Part shown: piece after piece, positions 9,401 to 16,533 of the stretch
Position numbering within the stretch: position 1 is the stretch's first letter
How the letters are laid out: each line of letters starts with the position of its first letter
Source: Sedimenticola_A sp040506895
GTDB taxonomy: Bacteria; Pseudomonadota; Gammaproteobacteria; Chromatiales; Chromatiaceae
DNA: 64,000 bases
Assembly (NCBI GenBank): GCA_040506895.1
Contig: JBEVVY010000001.1
Location: 1,798,001 to 1,862,000, forward strand
Reading direction: 5' to 3'
Translations under genes and position numbers: made by a program
The notes under the pieces: model-generated
Seen by the model: the letters and a program-made list of their open reading frames with translations, nothing else
The model's database searches: none
Told to the model about the DNA's origin: nothing

Positions 9401-10191
9401 AGGCGTTTTGTGGATTTGATCTTGGCATTGGCGATGTAGCTGTCGCCCAGGTCCGGCTTGTTGACGTACTCGAAGCGTACGGAGACACCACTGTAGTCGA
9501 TGCGCAGGGGGTAGTGCTCGGTGTTGGCGTTGTTCTCCCGGTAGGTGACCGTGAGGCTGTTGCCTGTGGCATCGGTGACGCGGTTCTGGGCCCAGGTGAA
9601 TACCTCGCCCCGGCCCTGTGCTTCGATGCGGGAGTCACCGGTGTTGCCGTACTGGAGGGTCTGGCCCGACTTGGTCTGTACGCTGAACCAGGCGGGACCA
9701 CTGCCCTGGCGGCCATGGGAGACGATGCGGGCAAAGCGATCGATCTCGGTGCGGTACTCGGTACCGCTGTGGCCATAGACGCCATTGACGGCGACCAGGC
9801 GCTGGCCATCGAGGCAGTAGCGGTCGTTGTCGGTGAACTCGATACCGCCGCTGGCGCCATCCTGGACGAGGGTGCGACCGCAGCGGGTAATGGCGGAGAG
9901 TCCTTTAAGGGACCAGCCCACACCCATAAGTGAACGTCCTGTGCCGATCAGGCCGTTTGCCTTGCTGTTGTAGCTGAGACTGAGGTTGGGTTGCATGCCG
10001 GCGGTACCCGGTGGGACGACCAGGGGAATGGTGTAGTGGGCCGCGCCGATCTGGGTCACGCTGAGCTCGCCGGGGAGGATGCCGGGTACTTCTGAAGCCA
10101 TCAGGCCGTGCTGCGGGAGCAGTAGTGAAAGCATCAAGCAGAATAATGAACGAGACACTACCTTGTTATCCTTACGCAGTTCGGCGCTCAC
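3427..10191 (-). CDS. Giant secreted SpvB/FG-GAP/Rhs-repeat protein with variable C-terminal tip
   Basis: This 2254-residue protein starts with a Sec-type signal peptide (about 1-33, ending LMAS). An SpvB/TcdB-like N-terminal region follows (about 37-340, with LSLSYNSKANGLIGTG and GVGWSL). Next come FG-GAP/VCBS-type repeats (about 350-620, several D-N-G-D-G motifs such as GDVNGDG), then YD/Rhs repeats from about 640. A helical, glutamine-rich insertion of about 330 residues (about 1275-1605) breaks the Rhs repeats. The Rhs-associated core (YDPELGRFLSADP and NNPLKYTDPSGY, about 1925-1968) ends the conserved part. The last 285 residues are a Gly/Asp/Trp-rich linker and a tip of unknown function. 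The tip DNA is clearly AT-rich while the core is GC-rich, suggesting tip exchange. The family forms large shells that enclose a toxic tip. Here that is inferred, since no toxin motif was recognised. Confidence 0.9.
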   Translation of the reverse strand: MSAELRKDNKVVSRSLFCLMLSLLLPQHGLMASEVPGILPGELSVTQIGAAHYTIPLVVPPGTAGMQPNLSLSYNSKANGLIGTGRSLMGVGWSLKGLSAITRCGRTLVQDGASGGIEFTDNDRYCLDGQRLVAVNGVYGHSGTEYRTEIDRFARIVSHGRQGSGPAWFSVQTKSGQTLQYGNTGDSRIEAQGRGEVFTWAQNRVTDATGNSLTVTYRENNANTEHYPLRIDYSGVSVRFEYVNKPDLGDSYIANAKIKSTKRLNRIKTYVGNRLVHHYALTYKTRRDKQALLQAVEQCDGAGDCLPPIHFTWHEAAEQTTYGGYRPWIGSGYPIMQVTPNGDYAGHKYKPKAFDLVDMNRDGRRDLVVGFGGPINSWVNDERPYYLSTGSGFSSAGKVVAHKQFPLAFGDVNGDGLADAVRTNSDNYGMVEVALGTGNGFGGFRTWLSSGYPTYSITDGNGDNQNIPYRFDLVDLNGDGKLDLVARAQAVGWNNIERKLFKSTGNGFVPSGSLSACRSCRLDIGDVSGDGVADAIRVTDNKTEVALGTSRGFGPYRTLPATNNKYTATKKAQSCTDCELGFGDVNGDGIEDVVRAKLTGNANQGMIEVALGKAADSDRLTHITDSLGNLTTISYAKATDPGMHTLAGSPAYPTRHMRYPALIVSAVDTDNGLGGTRRTTYRYGGGKTHLKGRGFLGFEWMKATDTQTGITTTTTYRQDFPYTGKVAATEQRQANGKLLGRTTATWAKKTQHGGKTHFPYISQSVDDQYQLDGHHITTTTTTSWYDGYGNPNLIRITTEGGGERVVKASFSQYLNNTDLWHLGRLTKAGVTHATDQGSLTKTSAFAYNANGLLSQEIVEPDKPALRLVTDTTYDRFGNKIKTTTHGNGVAPRTTTTTYTPDGRFPQSTTNALGHTETYSYDPLHGVMTSLRGPNGLTTRWQYDRFGRKTSEDRADGTWSTITRGFCQHGDCPQDAPWNAALVTTTQSAGSTPVTTYADRLGRVIREQRVGFDGTPVYQDTEYNALGRIQRVSLPYFAGEAAYWTTNTYDLLGRVTRTDSQQSNGATRTTHISHRGRTTVTTDPLGHQKTTTKNLQGKIARVEQEEHAWVNYTYDPTGNLTRTDSNGSITELSYDLRGRKTAMNDPNMGRWTYAYNAFGELTSQADAKGQTITMAYDPLGRMIKRTEPEGTTTWQYDTAAHGIGKLHKVTGPDGYTKTHTYDSLGRPQRTEQHAAGTTLDHQLEYDQYSRINKETRPNGFILTKHYNAQGYLEAIRAPAVQIGDYDILHLSKTWEILQPQLEQQLQDAQQQADRLMASANVYRDQAKLYGNMALQLQAQPLKPAFSDNQQSLKQIIRSLQQASTSLYDFANKLNQKAAEYQRIADTLLSYLPERYQDHWFKNTLSRYSDIVAYAVEHYRLIHPESNTRVWTPIMVGGITTFIQTKPGSSIERTLNTKERQYLKAIALWAQDTATLLNTLADDVRQQQHVRDKMAGANANYQTLKANNTKIWVPINVGDITTFIPTDPTKPTAHNTLNTQELASYQAADFRHSDMPTLAAYYLQRLQYQQHQQRRIEAVRSEQARTASALKETREAYTQSITAYHSGQKEVTFWRATARDAAGRLTQHISGNGLITHNHYDQASGQLHTTMTGFNFSAGVRHISYQYDQANNLLERTDERTGFYEQFSYDRLERLTHTSVYGRIGTIDYHYEVSQSYDAQGNITHKSDVGDYHYDPNRSQQLTSAGTKHIGYQYDANGNITQGGGRSFQWASYNKPIRLQKGNNTVSFNYGAEHNRYRKVARINGETITTDYFGKLYEKETSQSAIDHKHHIYADGQLVAIHIEHQQGGADETRYLHYDALGSIDTITDGKGKVIERMSYDPWGKRRGGDWRIDDPLNTSQFHLALFTNRGFTGHEHIDELELIHMNGRVYDPELGRFLSADPTMQFPYSTQGYSRYAYVQNNPLKYTDPSGYWVDDGGWGDNNGWADNGGFNAGDSRSNAGGGGTTAHYLTTETYEATWTNLITGESFTVTTEVITGSMLYATNAVDRQWSDSGGADFITVNPLAIGLNEEYGYTSQVTVNPLNYGALEVDMVEYDENGLLKERYWNDIIYSSKKFAGLYDEIMVPYLEGVGSLYIGVKRSVRFAGRGTGFLGEKEYAYWKAESLIVDQAIKLYVKNRWFRNQVNNRLANKMAQYEKAYVNARISWGMVFSPVGSLATIGDFTHGVSESVKAGIDVATPEGFADTVIIGVFGYDR

Positions 10192-10450
10192 GATTTTTAT
10201 TCCTATTTCTTGCCGCCAAGAGACCCATGCAGTTAAGAAAAGATGGGATTTAGCTCACCAGGGGGTTTTCAGCTGTTTCAGAATTCGCCATTGGGTCCCG
10301 ACAATAACGGCAAAATCTACGCGTGATTAGCTGGCAACTTTGACAGTGATATTTATTGAGGGAATGTGGTATTCGAAGCCGCCGGCAACCCGGCGTGTTA
10401 AACTGCCGAGCCGAAACCTGGTAGAGACAAATACACTAAATAACCAACGG
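10192..10450. other. Divergent intergenic region rhs / nth
   Basis: This 259-bp region must hold the promoters of both flanking genes. A TTGACA at 10340-10345 could be a -35 box towards nth, but no good -10 box follows at 16-18 bp, so no promoter is called. Confidence 0.3.
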
Positions 10451-11086
10451 ATGAATAAGGAAAAACGACAGCAGATATTTGAACGGCTGCGGGATGCAAA
10501 TCCCAACCCGGAGACGGAACTCAACTACAGCTCCCCCTTCGAGTTGCTGATTGCCGTGATCCTCTCTGCCCAGGCCACTGACAAGGGGGTCAACAAGGCG
10601 ACTGCAAAGTTGTTTCCGGTGGCGAACACGCCGCAGGCGATCTCCTCCCTGGGGGAGGATGGCCTGAAGGATTACATAAAAACCATCGGCCTCTACAACA
10701 GCAAGGGTGCCAACATCATCAAGACCTGCCGGATACTCACTGAAGAGTACGACGGCGAGGTCCCCGAGGACAGGAAGGCCTTGGAAGCCCTGCCAGGTGT
10801 GGGGCGCAAGACCGCCAACGTGGTCCTCAACACCGCCTTCGGTCACCCCACCATGGCAGTGGACACCCATATCTTCCGTGTCTCCAACCGCACCCGGCTG
10901 GCACCCGGCAAGACGGTGCTGGAGGTGGAGAAGAAACTTCTGCGCTTCACGCCCAGGGAGTTTCTCGTCGACGCCCACCACTGGCTGATCCTGCATGGGC
11001 GTTATACCTGCATCGCGCGCAAACCCCGCTGCGGTTCCTGTATCATTGAAGACCTGTGCGAATTCAAAGAGAAGACAGAAGAGTGA
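10451..11086 (+). CDS. nth: Endonuclease III, DNA glycosylase/AP lyase
   Basis: Removes oxidised pyrimidines from DNA and cuts the abasic site in base-excision repair. The helix-hairpin-helix with catalytic Lys is visible as LPGVGRKTANVV and the catalytic Asp as VDTHIFR. Four cysteines with spacing C-x6-C-x2-C-x5-C near the C terminus bind the 4Fe-4S cluster. From the ATG at 10451 the protein is 211 residues, the length of the E. coli enzyme. The frame is open to 10340, but that extension has no family similarity. The next gene starts 15 nt downstream, so the two are probably co-transcribed. Confidence 0.97.
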   Translation: MNKEKRQQIFERLRDANPNPETELNYSSPFELLIAVILSAQATDKGVNKATAKLFPVANTPQAISSLGEDGLKDYIKTIGLYNSKGANIIKTCRILTEEYDGEVPEDRKALEALPGVGRKTANVVLNTAFGHPTMAVDTHIFRVSNRTRLAPGKTVLEVEKKLLRFTPREFLVDAHHWLILHGRYTCIARKPRCGSCIIEDLCEFKEKTEE

Positions 11087-11101
11087 TCAACGGAGATAGC
11101 A

Positions 11102-11524
11102 ATGTTCGGTAATGACCGGCTCCAGATGCGCCGGATGTTTACCGACTCCTGGCAGAAATCGAAACAGGGTACCCCCCTCGAACCCCTGGAGCAGATGATC
11201 GTGGAGATCATCCAGCAGCATCCAGAATACCACAAGATGCTGGAGGACCCCGACGGCTCGCTGGACAAGGACTTCATGCCTGAAGAGGGCCAGACCAATC
11301 CGTTTCTGCACATGGGCATGCATATCAGTATCCAGGAGCAGATCAGTACGGACCGCCCTGCCGGTATCCGCCTGGCCTACCAGAAGCTGTCGCTGAAAAC
11401 TGGCGATCATCATGAGGCCGAACACAAGATGATGGAGTGCCTTGGCCGAATGCTCTGGGAGGCCCAGCGAAGTGGCGGTATGCCCGATGAGAATCTCTAC
11501 CTGGAGTGCGTCCGGCAGATCTGA
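11102..11524 (+). CDS. DUF1841 family protein
   Basis: A soluble, acidic 140-residue protein of the DUF1841 family, found in many beta- and gammaproteobacteria and of unknown function. Recognisable features are the N-terminal MFGNDRLQMRRMFTDSWQK, the central NPFLHMGMHISIQEQ and the histidine/glutamate-rich HHEAEHKMMECLG with conserved polar residues. Length is typical. It follows nth by 15 nt with a CGGAG ribosome-binding site, a pairing common in this group, and is probably in the same transcript. Confidence 0.85.
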   Translation: MFGNDRLQMRRMFTDSWQKSKQGTPLEPLEQMIVEIIQQHPEYHKMLEDPDGSLDKDFMPEEGQTNPFLHMGMHISIQEQISTDRPAGIRLAYQKLSLKTGDHHEAEHKMMECLGRMLWEAQRSGGMPDENLYLECVRQI

Positions 11525-11623
11525 CCTGTAACTGTTTTTCTGTTATAAGTTGTCGTAACGAACAACAAAAAGATCACCGCCTGAAAATAAAAAGGAAGGC
11601 CCAACCCAAGGAGCGCTGATCTG

Positions 11624-13210
11624 GTGCAACCTCTTCGAATCGCCAGTTACCTGCTGCTGTTTCTGGTCGTAAACGCCTTTATCTGGTGGGGCGTCAACAG
11701 CCACCACGAAAGCCTCAAACAATCAGAATTAGACTCTTTCTCCGCGCTGGAACTGACCCATGTCAGGGATATTGCCCGGGCGACCGAGGCCTGGATAACA
11801 CACAGATCGGGCGGGAGATCCTTCGAAGAAACCCTGCAGGAGGCAATGAAACTCATCATTACCCCACTGAAACTTGAACAGCGGGGTAATACCTGGATCT
11901 ATCTCAACGGCCGCTCGATCCACGACACCAGGCCCGGATTTCCTGAAAGCTATCGAGGAAAGAATATCAAGCAGATCTTCGATCTGCAGAGGCGTTCAGG
12001 GGCCGACCACTACGAGAGCCTGGTCAAGGGCATACTGCAGGGCAATGAAGATAGCGACTGGTTTGTCTGGTCGCAGGACGGTGGTCGTGAACTGGCTGCC
12101 TGGACCTCCATCAAGATCAATCAGCAGATACTCACTATCGGTACCTCCAGTCCCGAGGCGGCGATTCTCAGCGCTACCGGCCTGGAGCAGGAACTGGAGC
12201 GCGATGTGATGCTGGGCATGCTGCAATCCGGCCTGCTCCTGGTACTTGTGATGATCCTGTTCTACGCACATCAAAACTCCCTCAGGCATATTCAGGAGCT
12301 GCAGGGCGAGATCGGTGACCGTGCAATAGTGGAGACCGCTCTGCGAGAGAGTGAAGACCGTTATCGCCGCCTGTTCTCCGAGAATAAGGCGGTTCAGCTG
12401 ATATTCGATTCCGCTACAGGCGACATCCTCGATGCCAACGAGGCCGCCATCGACTATTACGGTTATCAGCTGGAACAGATCAGGACCATGAGCTTCGACA
12501 AGCTCAGCGCCGACAGCAAGGCCATGGTCCACAACGAGGTGATATCCGCCAAGGAGGAGGAACGCCCCTACTACCTGTTCCGCCACCGCCTGGCGACCGG
12601 AGAGGCGCGGGACGTGGAGATGTACACCACGCCACTGCGCATCAAGGGCAACAACGTGCTCTATGCCATCATCCACGACGTCACGGAACGTCGCCAGATG
12701 GAAGAGGAGATCAAGCGGCTCGGCAACTTCGATGTGCTGACCGGGCTGCCGAACCGCACCATGCTGTTCGATCGCATGCACATGGCGATCGAACAGGCCA
12801 GGCGGCATAAACAGCACCTGGCGGTACTCTTTTTCGACCTGGATGGCTTCAAGGCGGTTAACGACACCCATGGCCATATCGCCGGAGACCGCCTGCTGCG
12901 GGAAGCGGGCAGGCGGTTGCTATACTGCATCAGGAAATCGGATACGGCGGCGCGTTTCGGTGGTGACGAGTTCGTGGTGCTGCTGACCGATGTCAACGAG
13001 GATGATGCCGTTGTGTCAGCGATTGAGAAAATCCAGGAGACCCTGAGACAGCCCTTCGAACTCGAGGATGCCCGGGCCCATATCGGCTCGAGCGTGGGTG
13101 TCTCTTTCTTTCCTCACAACGGTGAAACGGCGGACCAGTTGCTGCACGCAGCAGACTCGGCAATGTACAAGGTCAAACAGGAAGGGAAGAACGGCTACAG
13201 GTTCGCCTGA
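11624..13210 (+). CDS. Membrane-bound diguanylate cyclase (sensor-PAS-GGDEF)
   Basis: Makes cyclic di-GMP from two GTP. An N-terminal membrane helix (about 6-23) leads into an extracytoplasmic sensor region of about 170 residues, a second helix (about 196-213), a PAS domain (about 240-355) and a GGDEF domain (about 365-525). The active-site loop RFGGDEF is intact, and RKSD lies five residues before it, matching the RxxD allosteric inhibition site. The start is GTG at 11624. The ORF ends tail to tail with the PilZ gene, overlapping by 16 nt. The signal sensed is not evident. Neighbouring PilZ and stator genes point to control of motility. Confidence 0.92.
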   Translation: MQPLRIASYLLLFLVVNAFIWWGVNSHHESLKQSELDSFSALELTHVRDIARATEAWITHRSGGRSFEETLQEAMKLIITPLKLEQRGNTWIYLNGRSIHDTRPGFPESYRGKNIKQIFDLQRRSGADHYESLVKGILQGNEDSDWFVWSQDGGRELAAWTSIKINQQILTIGTSSPEAAILSATGLEQELERDVMLGMLQSGLLLVLVMILFYAHQNSLRHIQELQGEIGDRAIVETALRESEDRYRRLFSENKAVQLIFDSATGDILDANEAAIDYYGYQLEQIRTMSFDKLSADSKAMVHNEVISAKEEERPYYLFRHRLATGEARDVEMYTTPLRIKGNNVLYAIIHDVTERRQMEEEIKRLGNFDVLTGLPNRTMLFDRMHMAIEQARRHKQHLAVLFFDLDGFKAVNDTHGHIAGDRLLREAGRRLLYCIRKSDTAARFGGDEFVVLLTDVNEDDAVVSAIEKIQETLRQPFELEDARAHIGSSVGVSFFPHNGETADQLLHAADSAMYKVKQEGKNGYRFA

Positions 13211-13830
13211 TCCTCCAGCTCCTCCCTCTCCTCGCGCTGCTTGCGAAGGTCGTCGGTCTGGAGCCGGATTACGTGACGGATAAGCACATCCCGATCAGCA
13301 TCTCGCAGGTGATTGAAGTTCACCCGCAGGTTGTAGCGGTAGTCGCCGTCCGGCTCTTCCAGCTCACTGCATGACACCACCTCTGCCAGGGTAAGGATAC
13401 CGGTGAAGCTGGGGAGCAACAGCAGCTTGAGTTCCAGGTGCGTGCCCTTTTCAAGGGCCTCCACGGTATCGAACGCCATACCGCTGGCACTGAGGTTGAC
13501 GGGATTTGCAGGCCGCTCGGAGAGGTCGGTATTCTGGATCAGAAAGGCGCGGCCCAGGATATCGATCTTGCGGTTCAGTGCCTTCAGGTAACTGGCCACG
13601 TCCGGATAGTCCGCCTCGACCTTGTGCAGCACGCCCGCCATCTGCTGGGTAACGGCCGCCAGGTTGCTCATGATGGTAAACTCGGCGTCGAGGTCGCCAT
13701 CGAGGCGCTCCATGTGGCGTGGCAGGTCTTCCGCCGCAATGGGGCTGTAGCTGATATTCATCGTATCGTTGATACGGAAGAATCGTCTGCGCTCGTCCCC
13801 CGGGGCTGGCAGTTTATCGTTATTTTCCAT
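13195..13830 (-). CDS. PilZ-domain c-di-GMP receptor next to pomAB
   Basis: A 211-residue protein with the c-di-GMP-binding motifs of PilZ domains: an arginine cluster near the N terminus (ERRRFFRIND, about 13-22) and NLSASGMAF (about 113-121) in place of D/NxSxxG. Between them is an inserted helical region of about 80 residues, so the layout is not a minimal PilZ domain. It is 12 nt downstream of the pomB-like gene on the same strand, so probably the third gene of the stator operon. In other bacteria PilZ proteins such as YcgR slow the motor at the stator. That role is inferred here. The C-terminal end is rich in Glu and Arg. Confidence 0.85.
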   Translation of the reverse strand: MENNDKLPAPGDERRRFFRINDTMNISYSPIAAEDLPRHMERLDGDLDAEFTIMSNLAAVTQQMAGVLHKVEADYPDVASYLKALNRKIDILGRAFLIQNTDLSERPANPVNLSASGMAFDTVEALEKGTHLELKLLLLPSFTGILTLAEVVSCSELEEPDGDYRYNLRVNFNHLRDADRDVLIRHVIRLQTDDLRKQREEREELEDQANL

Positions 13831-13842
13831 AGCTCTACTCTG

Positions 13843-14691
13843 TTAGCCTCCCTGGGACTCCAGTCTGCGCACAGCCTCCTGCTCGATATCGTCTGCACGT
13901 TCGATCACCAGTTCCACGCGGCGGTTCTTGGCACGCCCCTCGGCGCTGTCGTTTGACTCCAGCGGCTTGGAATCGGCGTGCCCCTCGACCACCAGGCGAC
14001 CAGCATCCACGTTGGGATTCTGCAAGAGCGCCTGTAACACGGTCACCGCACGGGCCGAGGAGAGCTCCCAGTTGGAGCGGAAACGTTCGGTCCTGATGGG
14101 AATATTGTCTGTATGGCCTGCCACCACCACCCGTCCAGGTGAATTGACCACCGCCTCGCTGATACGGTCCATGACGTCATAGAAGCCGGGATTGAGGCGA
14201 TCGGTACCGGAGGGGAAGGAGCCCTTCTCCTGGATGCGGATGATCACCCTCGCCTCTTCGGTCTCGACACTCACCAGGTTCTCTTCGATCTCCTCCTTGA
14301 GCGCCTCCTGCAGCTCTGCGGCCTGCTGCTCGACCTCCTGCTGAATCTGTTCAGCAGCGGCTTCCATCGCCTCTTTCATATCCAGGTGCTGCTTCTCAAC
14401 GTCGGTGGTCTGCTGGCGCACCTCGTCTATGGGACTTGGCTCCGGGATGGTGGAGGGGCTGAACTCCTGCTTGATCACACTGGTGCCCATGACGATCTCG
14501 GCTGCGGGTATCTCACGCTGCACACCGAAGGCGTCCTTCATCGATTCCGCCATCTTCTTGAAGCGCACCGCGTCAATCGTAGCGAACGAAAGCAACAGTA
14601 CGAAGAAGCACATCAAGAGGGACATCAGGTCGGCGAAGGTCGCCAACCAGGCAGGTAACCCTTCAGGACATTTGGGACATTCGTCAGCCAT
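13843..14691 (-). CDS. pomB: Flagellar motor stator protein, PomB/MotB type
   Basis: The plug-and-anchor subunit of the stator, which couples ion flow to flagellar rotation. The single membrane segment with the ion-binding Asp is plain (ATFADLMSLLMCFFVLLLSF, about 17-36). It is followed by an IKQEF stretch, a long coiled coil (about 95-155) and a peptidoglycan-binding OmpA-like domain (about 165-265, with VVAGHTDNIPI and NWELSSARA). The N-terminal sequence resembles sodium-driven PomB more than E. coli MotB. At 282 residues, length is normal. The pomA-like gene lies 23 nt upstream in the same direction. Confidence 0.93.
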   Translation of the reverse strand: MADECPKCPEGLPAWLATFADLMSLLMCFFVLLLSFATIDAVRFKKMAESMKDAFGVQREIPAAEIVMGTSVIKQEFSPSTIPEPSPIDEVRQQTTDVEKQHLDMKEAMEAAAEQIQQEVEQQAAELQEALKEEIEENLVSVETEEARVIIRIQEKGSFPSGTDRLNPGFYDVMDRISEAVVNSPGRVVVAGHTDNIPIRTERFRSNWELSSARAVTVLQALLQNPNVDAGRLVVEGHADSKPLESNDSAEGRAKNRRVELVIERADDIEQEAVRRLESQGG

Positions 14692-14714
14692 CGACCCGCT
14701 CCCTCAGGGATCCC

Positions 14715-15473
14715 TCACTCACCCTCTTTGACCCGCTTGCTGGACGGCAGGTAGGTGGAGAGCAGTTGCTCCAGAACCCTTGGATTCATGCCTTCCTGAA
14801 TACCCGCAATGGTCTCCAGGATCAGCGACTTGTTGGTCTTCTCGAGCTGGCTGGCGCGGGCCAGCTTATCCGCCATCGGCTGGGCGAAGGCGTTGGCGAT
14901 AATCGCGCCATAGAGCGTGGTAAGCAGTGCAACGGCCATGGCGGGACCGATGCTCGCCGGGTCGGACATGTTGGCCAGCATCTGCACCAGGCCGACCAGG
15001 GTACCGATCATGCCCATGGCGGGGGCCATGATCGCCATGTTCTTGAACATGGTCTGCCCGACCTCGTGGCGCTGAATGGTGAGATCGATATCGGATGAGA
15101 GCAGTTTCTGCACCAGGGCAGGATCGTGGCCATCCACGCAGAGCCCGATGCCCTGCTTGAGGAAGTCGTTGCTGATCTCCTGCCCCTCCAGGGCGAGCAG
15201 ACCGTTCTTGCGCGCCACGTCGGCAAGCTGTACCGCCTCTTCGATCAACCCCTGGGGCGCATCGACCTTGTAGAAGAAGGCCTTCAGGCCGATGGCGAAG
15301 GAACCCAGAAAATCTCCCAGGGAGACCTGCATCAGCGTCACCATGAAGGTTCCACCGACCACGATCAGGATCGATGGCATATTCACGAACAGCATCACGT
15401 CACCGCCGGTCGCAATCGCGCCGATGATGATACCGAAACCGCCAAGCAAGCCTATTAGAGTTGCAATATCCAC
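14715..15473 (-). CDS. pomA: Flagellar motor stator protein, PomA/MotA type
   Basis: The ion-channel subunit of the stator, a four-helix inner-membrane protein whose cytoplasmic loop pushes on the rotor. At 252 residues it has the length of PomA and is shorter than E. coli MotA. Membrane stretches lie near residues 5-25, 30-50, 150-170 and 178-200, including MAVALLTTLYGAIIANAFAQ typical of the family. Sodium rather than proton use is inferred from resemblance to PomA. It is the first gene of pomA-pomB-pilZ. No flagellar structural genes are in the window. Confidence 0.93.
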   Translation of the reverse strand: MDIATLIGLLGGFGIIIGAIATGGDVMLFVNMPSILIVVGGTFMVTLMQVSLGDFLGSFAIGLKAFFYKVDAPQGLIEEAVQLADVARKNGLLALEGQEISNDFLKQGIGLCVDGHDPALVQKLLSSDIDLTIQRHEVGQTMFKNMAIMAPAMGMIGTLVGLVQMLANMSDPASIGPAMAVALLTTLYGAIIANAFAQPMADKLARASQLEKTNKSLILETIAGIQEGMNPRVLEQLLSTYLPSSKRVKEGE

Positions 15474-15668
15474 TCAGACTACCTCTTGATCGTCATCCCC
15501 TTCCTATGAGGGAGTGCGACATGTTTATTATTCTGCCTCATCCACCGCTGAATATTGTAGCGGAAGAGGAAAAAAAAACTTTAATGCCTGATCCACACAC
15601 TGGAGAATCGGCGTTCACTCGGTGAAAATAGCACGCATCGATTGTGACATACATCAGGATTATGCGGT

Positions 15669-16505
15669 ATGAACTCTCCACACTCCAGACCTGTATTGAT
15701 CACCGGCTGCTCCAGCGGCATCGGTCTCTGTTGCGCAAGGGGTCTGAAGGCCCGGGGTTACCCGGTATTCACCACTGCCCGCAGGGATGAGGATCTGGAG
15801 ATGCTCCGCTCAGAGGGGCTGCAACCGGTCTATCTCGAACTGGAGGATCCGCAGAGCATTGAGCGCGCCGTCGATCATGTGCTGGAACAGACCGGTGGCA
15901 GGCTCTATGCCCTGTTCAACAACGCCGCCTATGGACAACCGGGAGCGGTCGAGGACCTCCCGACCGATGTCCTGAGAAGACAGTTCGAGACCAACCTGTT
16001 CGGCTGGCACCAACTGACCCGCAGGTTGCTGCCGGTGATGCGACAGCAGGGCGAAGGCCGGATTATCCAGAACAGTTCAGTGCTCGGTTTCGTCGCCATG
16101 AAGTACCGGGGTGCCTACAACGCCAGCAAGTACGCCCTGGAGGGCCTGAGTGACACCCTGAGACTCGAACTGGCAGGCAGCGGTGTCCATGTCAGCCTGG
16201 TGGAGCCGGGCCCGATCACCAGCCACTTCCGGCAAAATGCCTACCGCAAGTACCAGGAGAACATCGATCCCGCTGGCAGTCCCCACGAGGCATCATACCG
16301 TGCCATGGAGGCCCGCCTGACCAAGCAGGGGCCCGCGGTACCCTTTACACTGCCGCCTGAGGCGGTGCTGAAACGGGTTATCCACGCCCTGGAGAGTCCC
16401 CGGCCCAGGCCCCGCTACTACGTCACCTTTCCCACCTACCTGTTCGGGTTTCTCAAGCGGATACTCTCCAGCCGCGCCCTGGACTGGCTAGCCAAGAATC
16501 ACTAG
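15669..16505 (+). CDS. Short-chain dehydrogenase/reductase (SDR)
   Basis: A classical SDR of 278 residues with a Rossmann nucleotide-binding motif (TGCSSGIG, about 13-20), the structural NNAA motif, a catalytic Ser (QNSSVLG) and the catalytic YNASK. Arginines after the second strand (TARR) favour NADP(H). The substrate cannot be told from sequence. The C-terminal tail is longer than in minimal SDRs and ends in a hydrophobic, basic region (YVTFPTYLFGFLKRIL) that could touch a membrane. The gene stands alone, convergent with gshA. Confidence 0.88.
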   Translation: MNSPHSRPVLITGCSSGIGLCCARGLKARGYPVFTTARRDEDLEMLRSEGLQPVYLELEDPQSIERAVDHVLEQTGGRLYALFNNAAYGQPGAVEDLPTDVLRRQFETNLFGWHQLTRRLLPVMRQQGEGRIIQNSSVLGFVAMKYRGAYNASKYALEGLSDTLRLELAGSGVHVSLVEPGPITSHFRQNAYRKYQENIDPAGSPHEASYRAMEARLTKQGPAVPFTLPPEAVLKRVIHALESPRPRPRYYVTFPTYLFGFLKRILSSRALDWLAKNH

Positions 16506-16533
16506 GGGCTGTTGACAGGCCCCTGGGAATACT

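Noticed and set aside
4489..9933. Long plus-strand ORFs opposite rhs (for example 6472-7737, 421 residues, and 7756-8661)
   Set aside because: They are antisense shadows of a GC-rich repeat gene. Their products are simple Gly/Val/Ala-rich strings, and the rhs frame has clear domains.
10340..10450. N-terminal extension of nth up to 10340
   Set aside because: The extension lies outside the conserved family start, while the ATG at 10451 gives the standard 211 residues.
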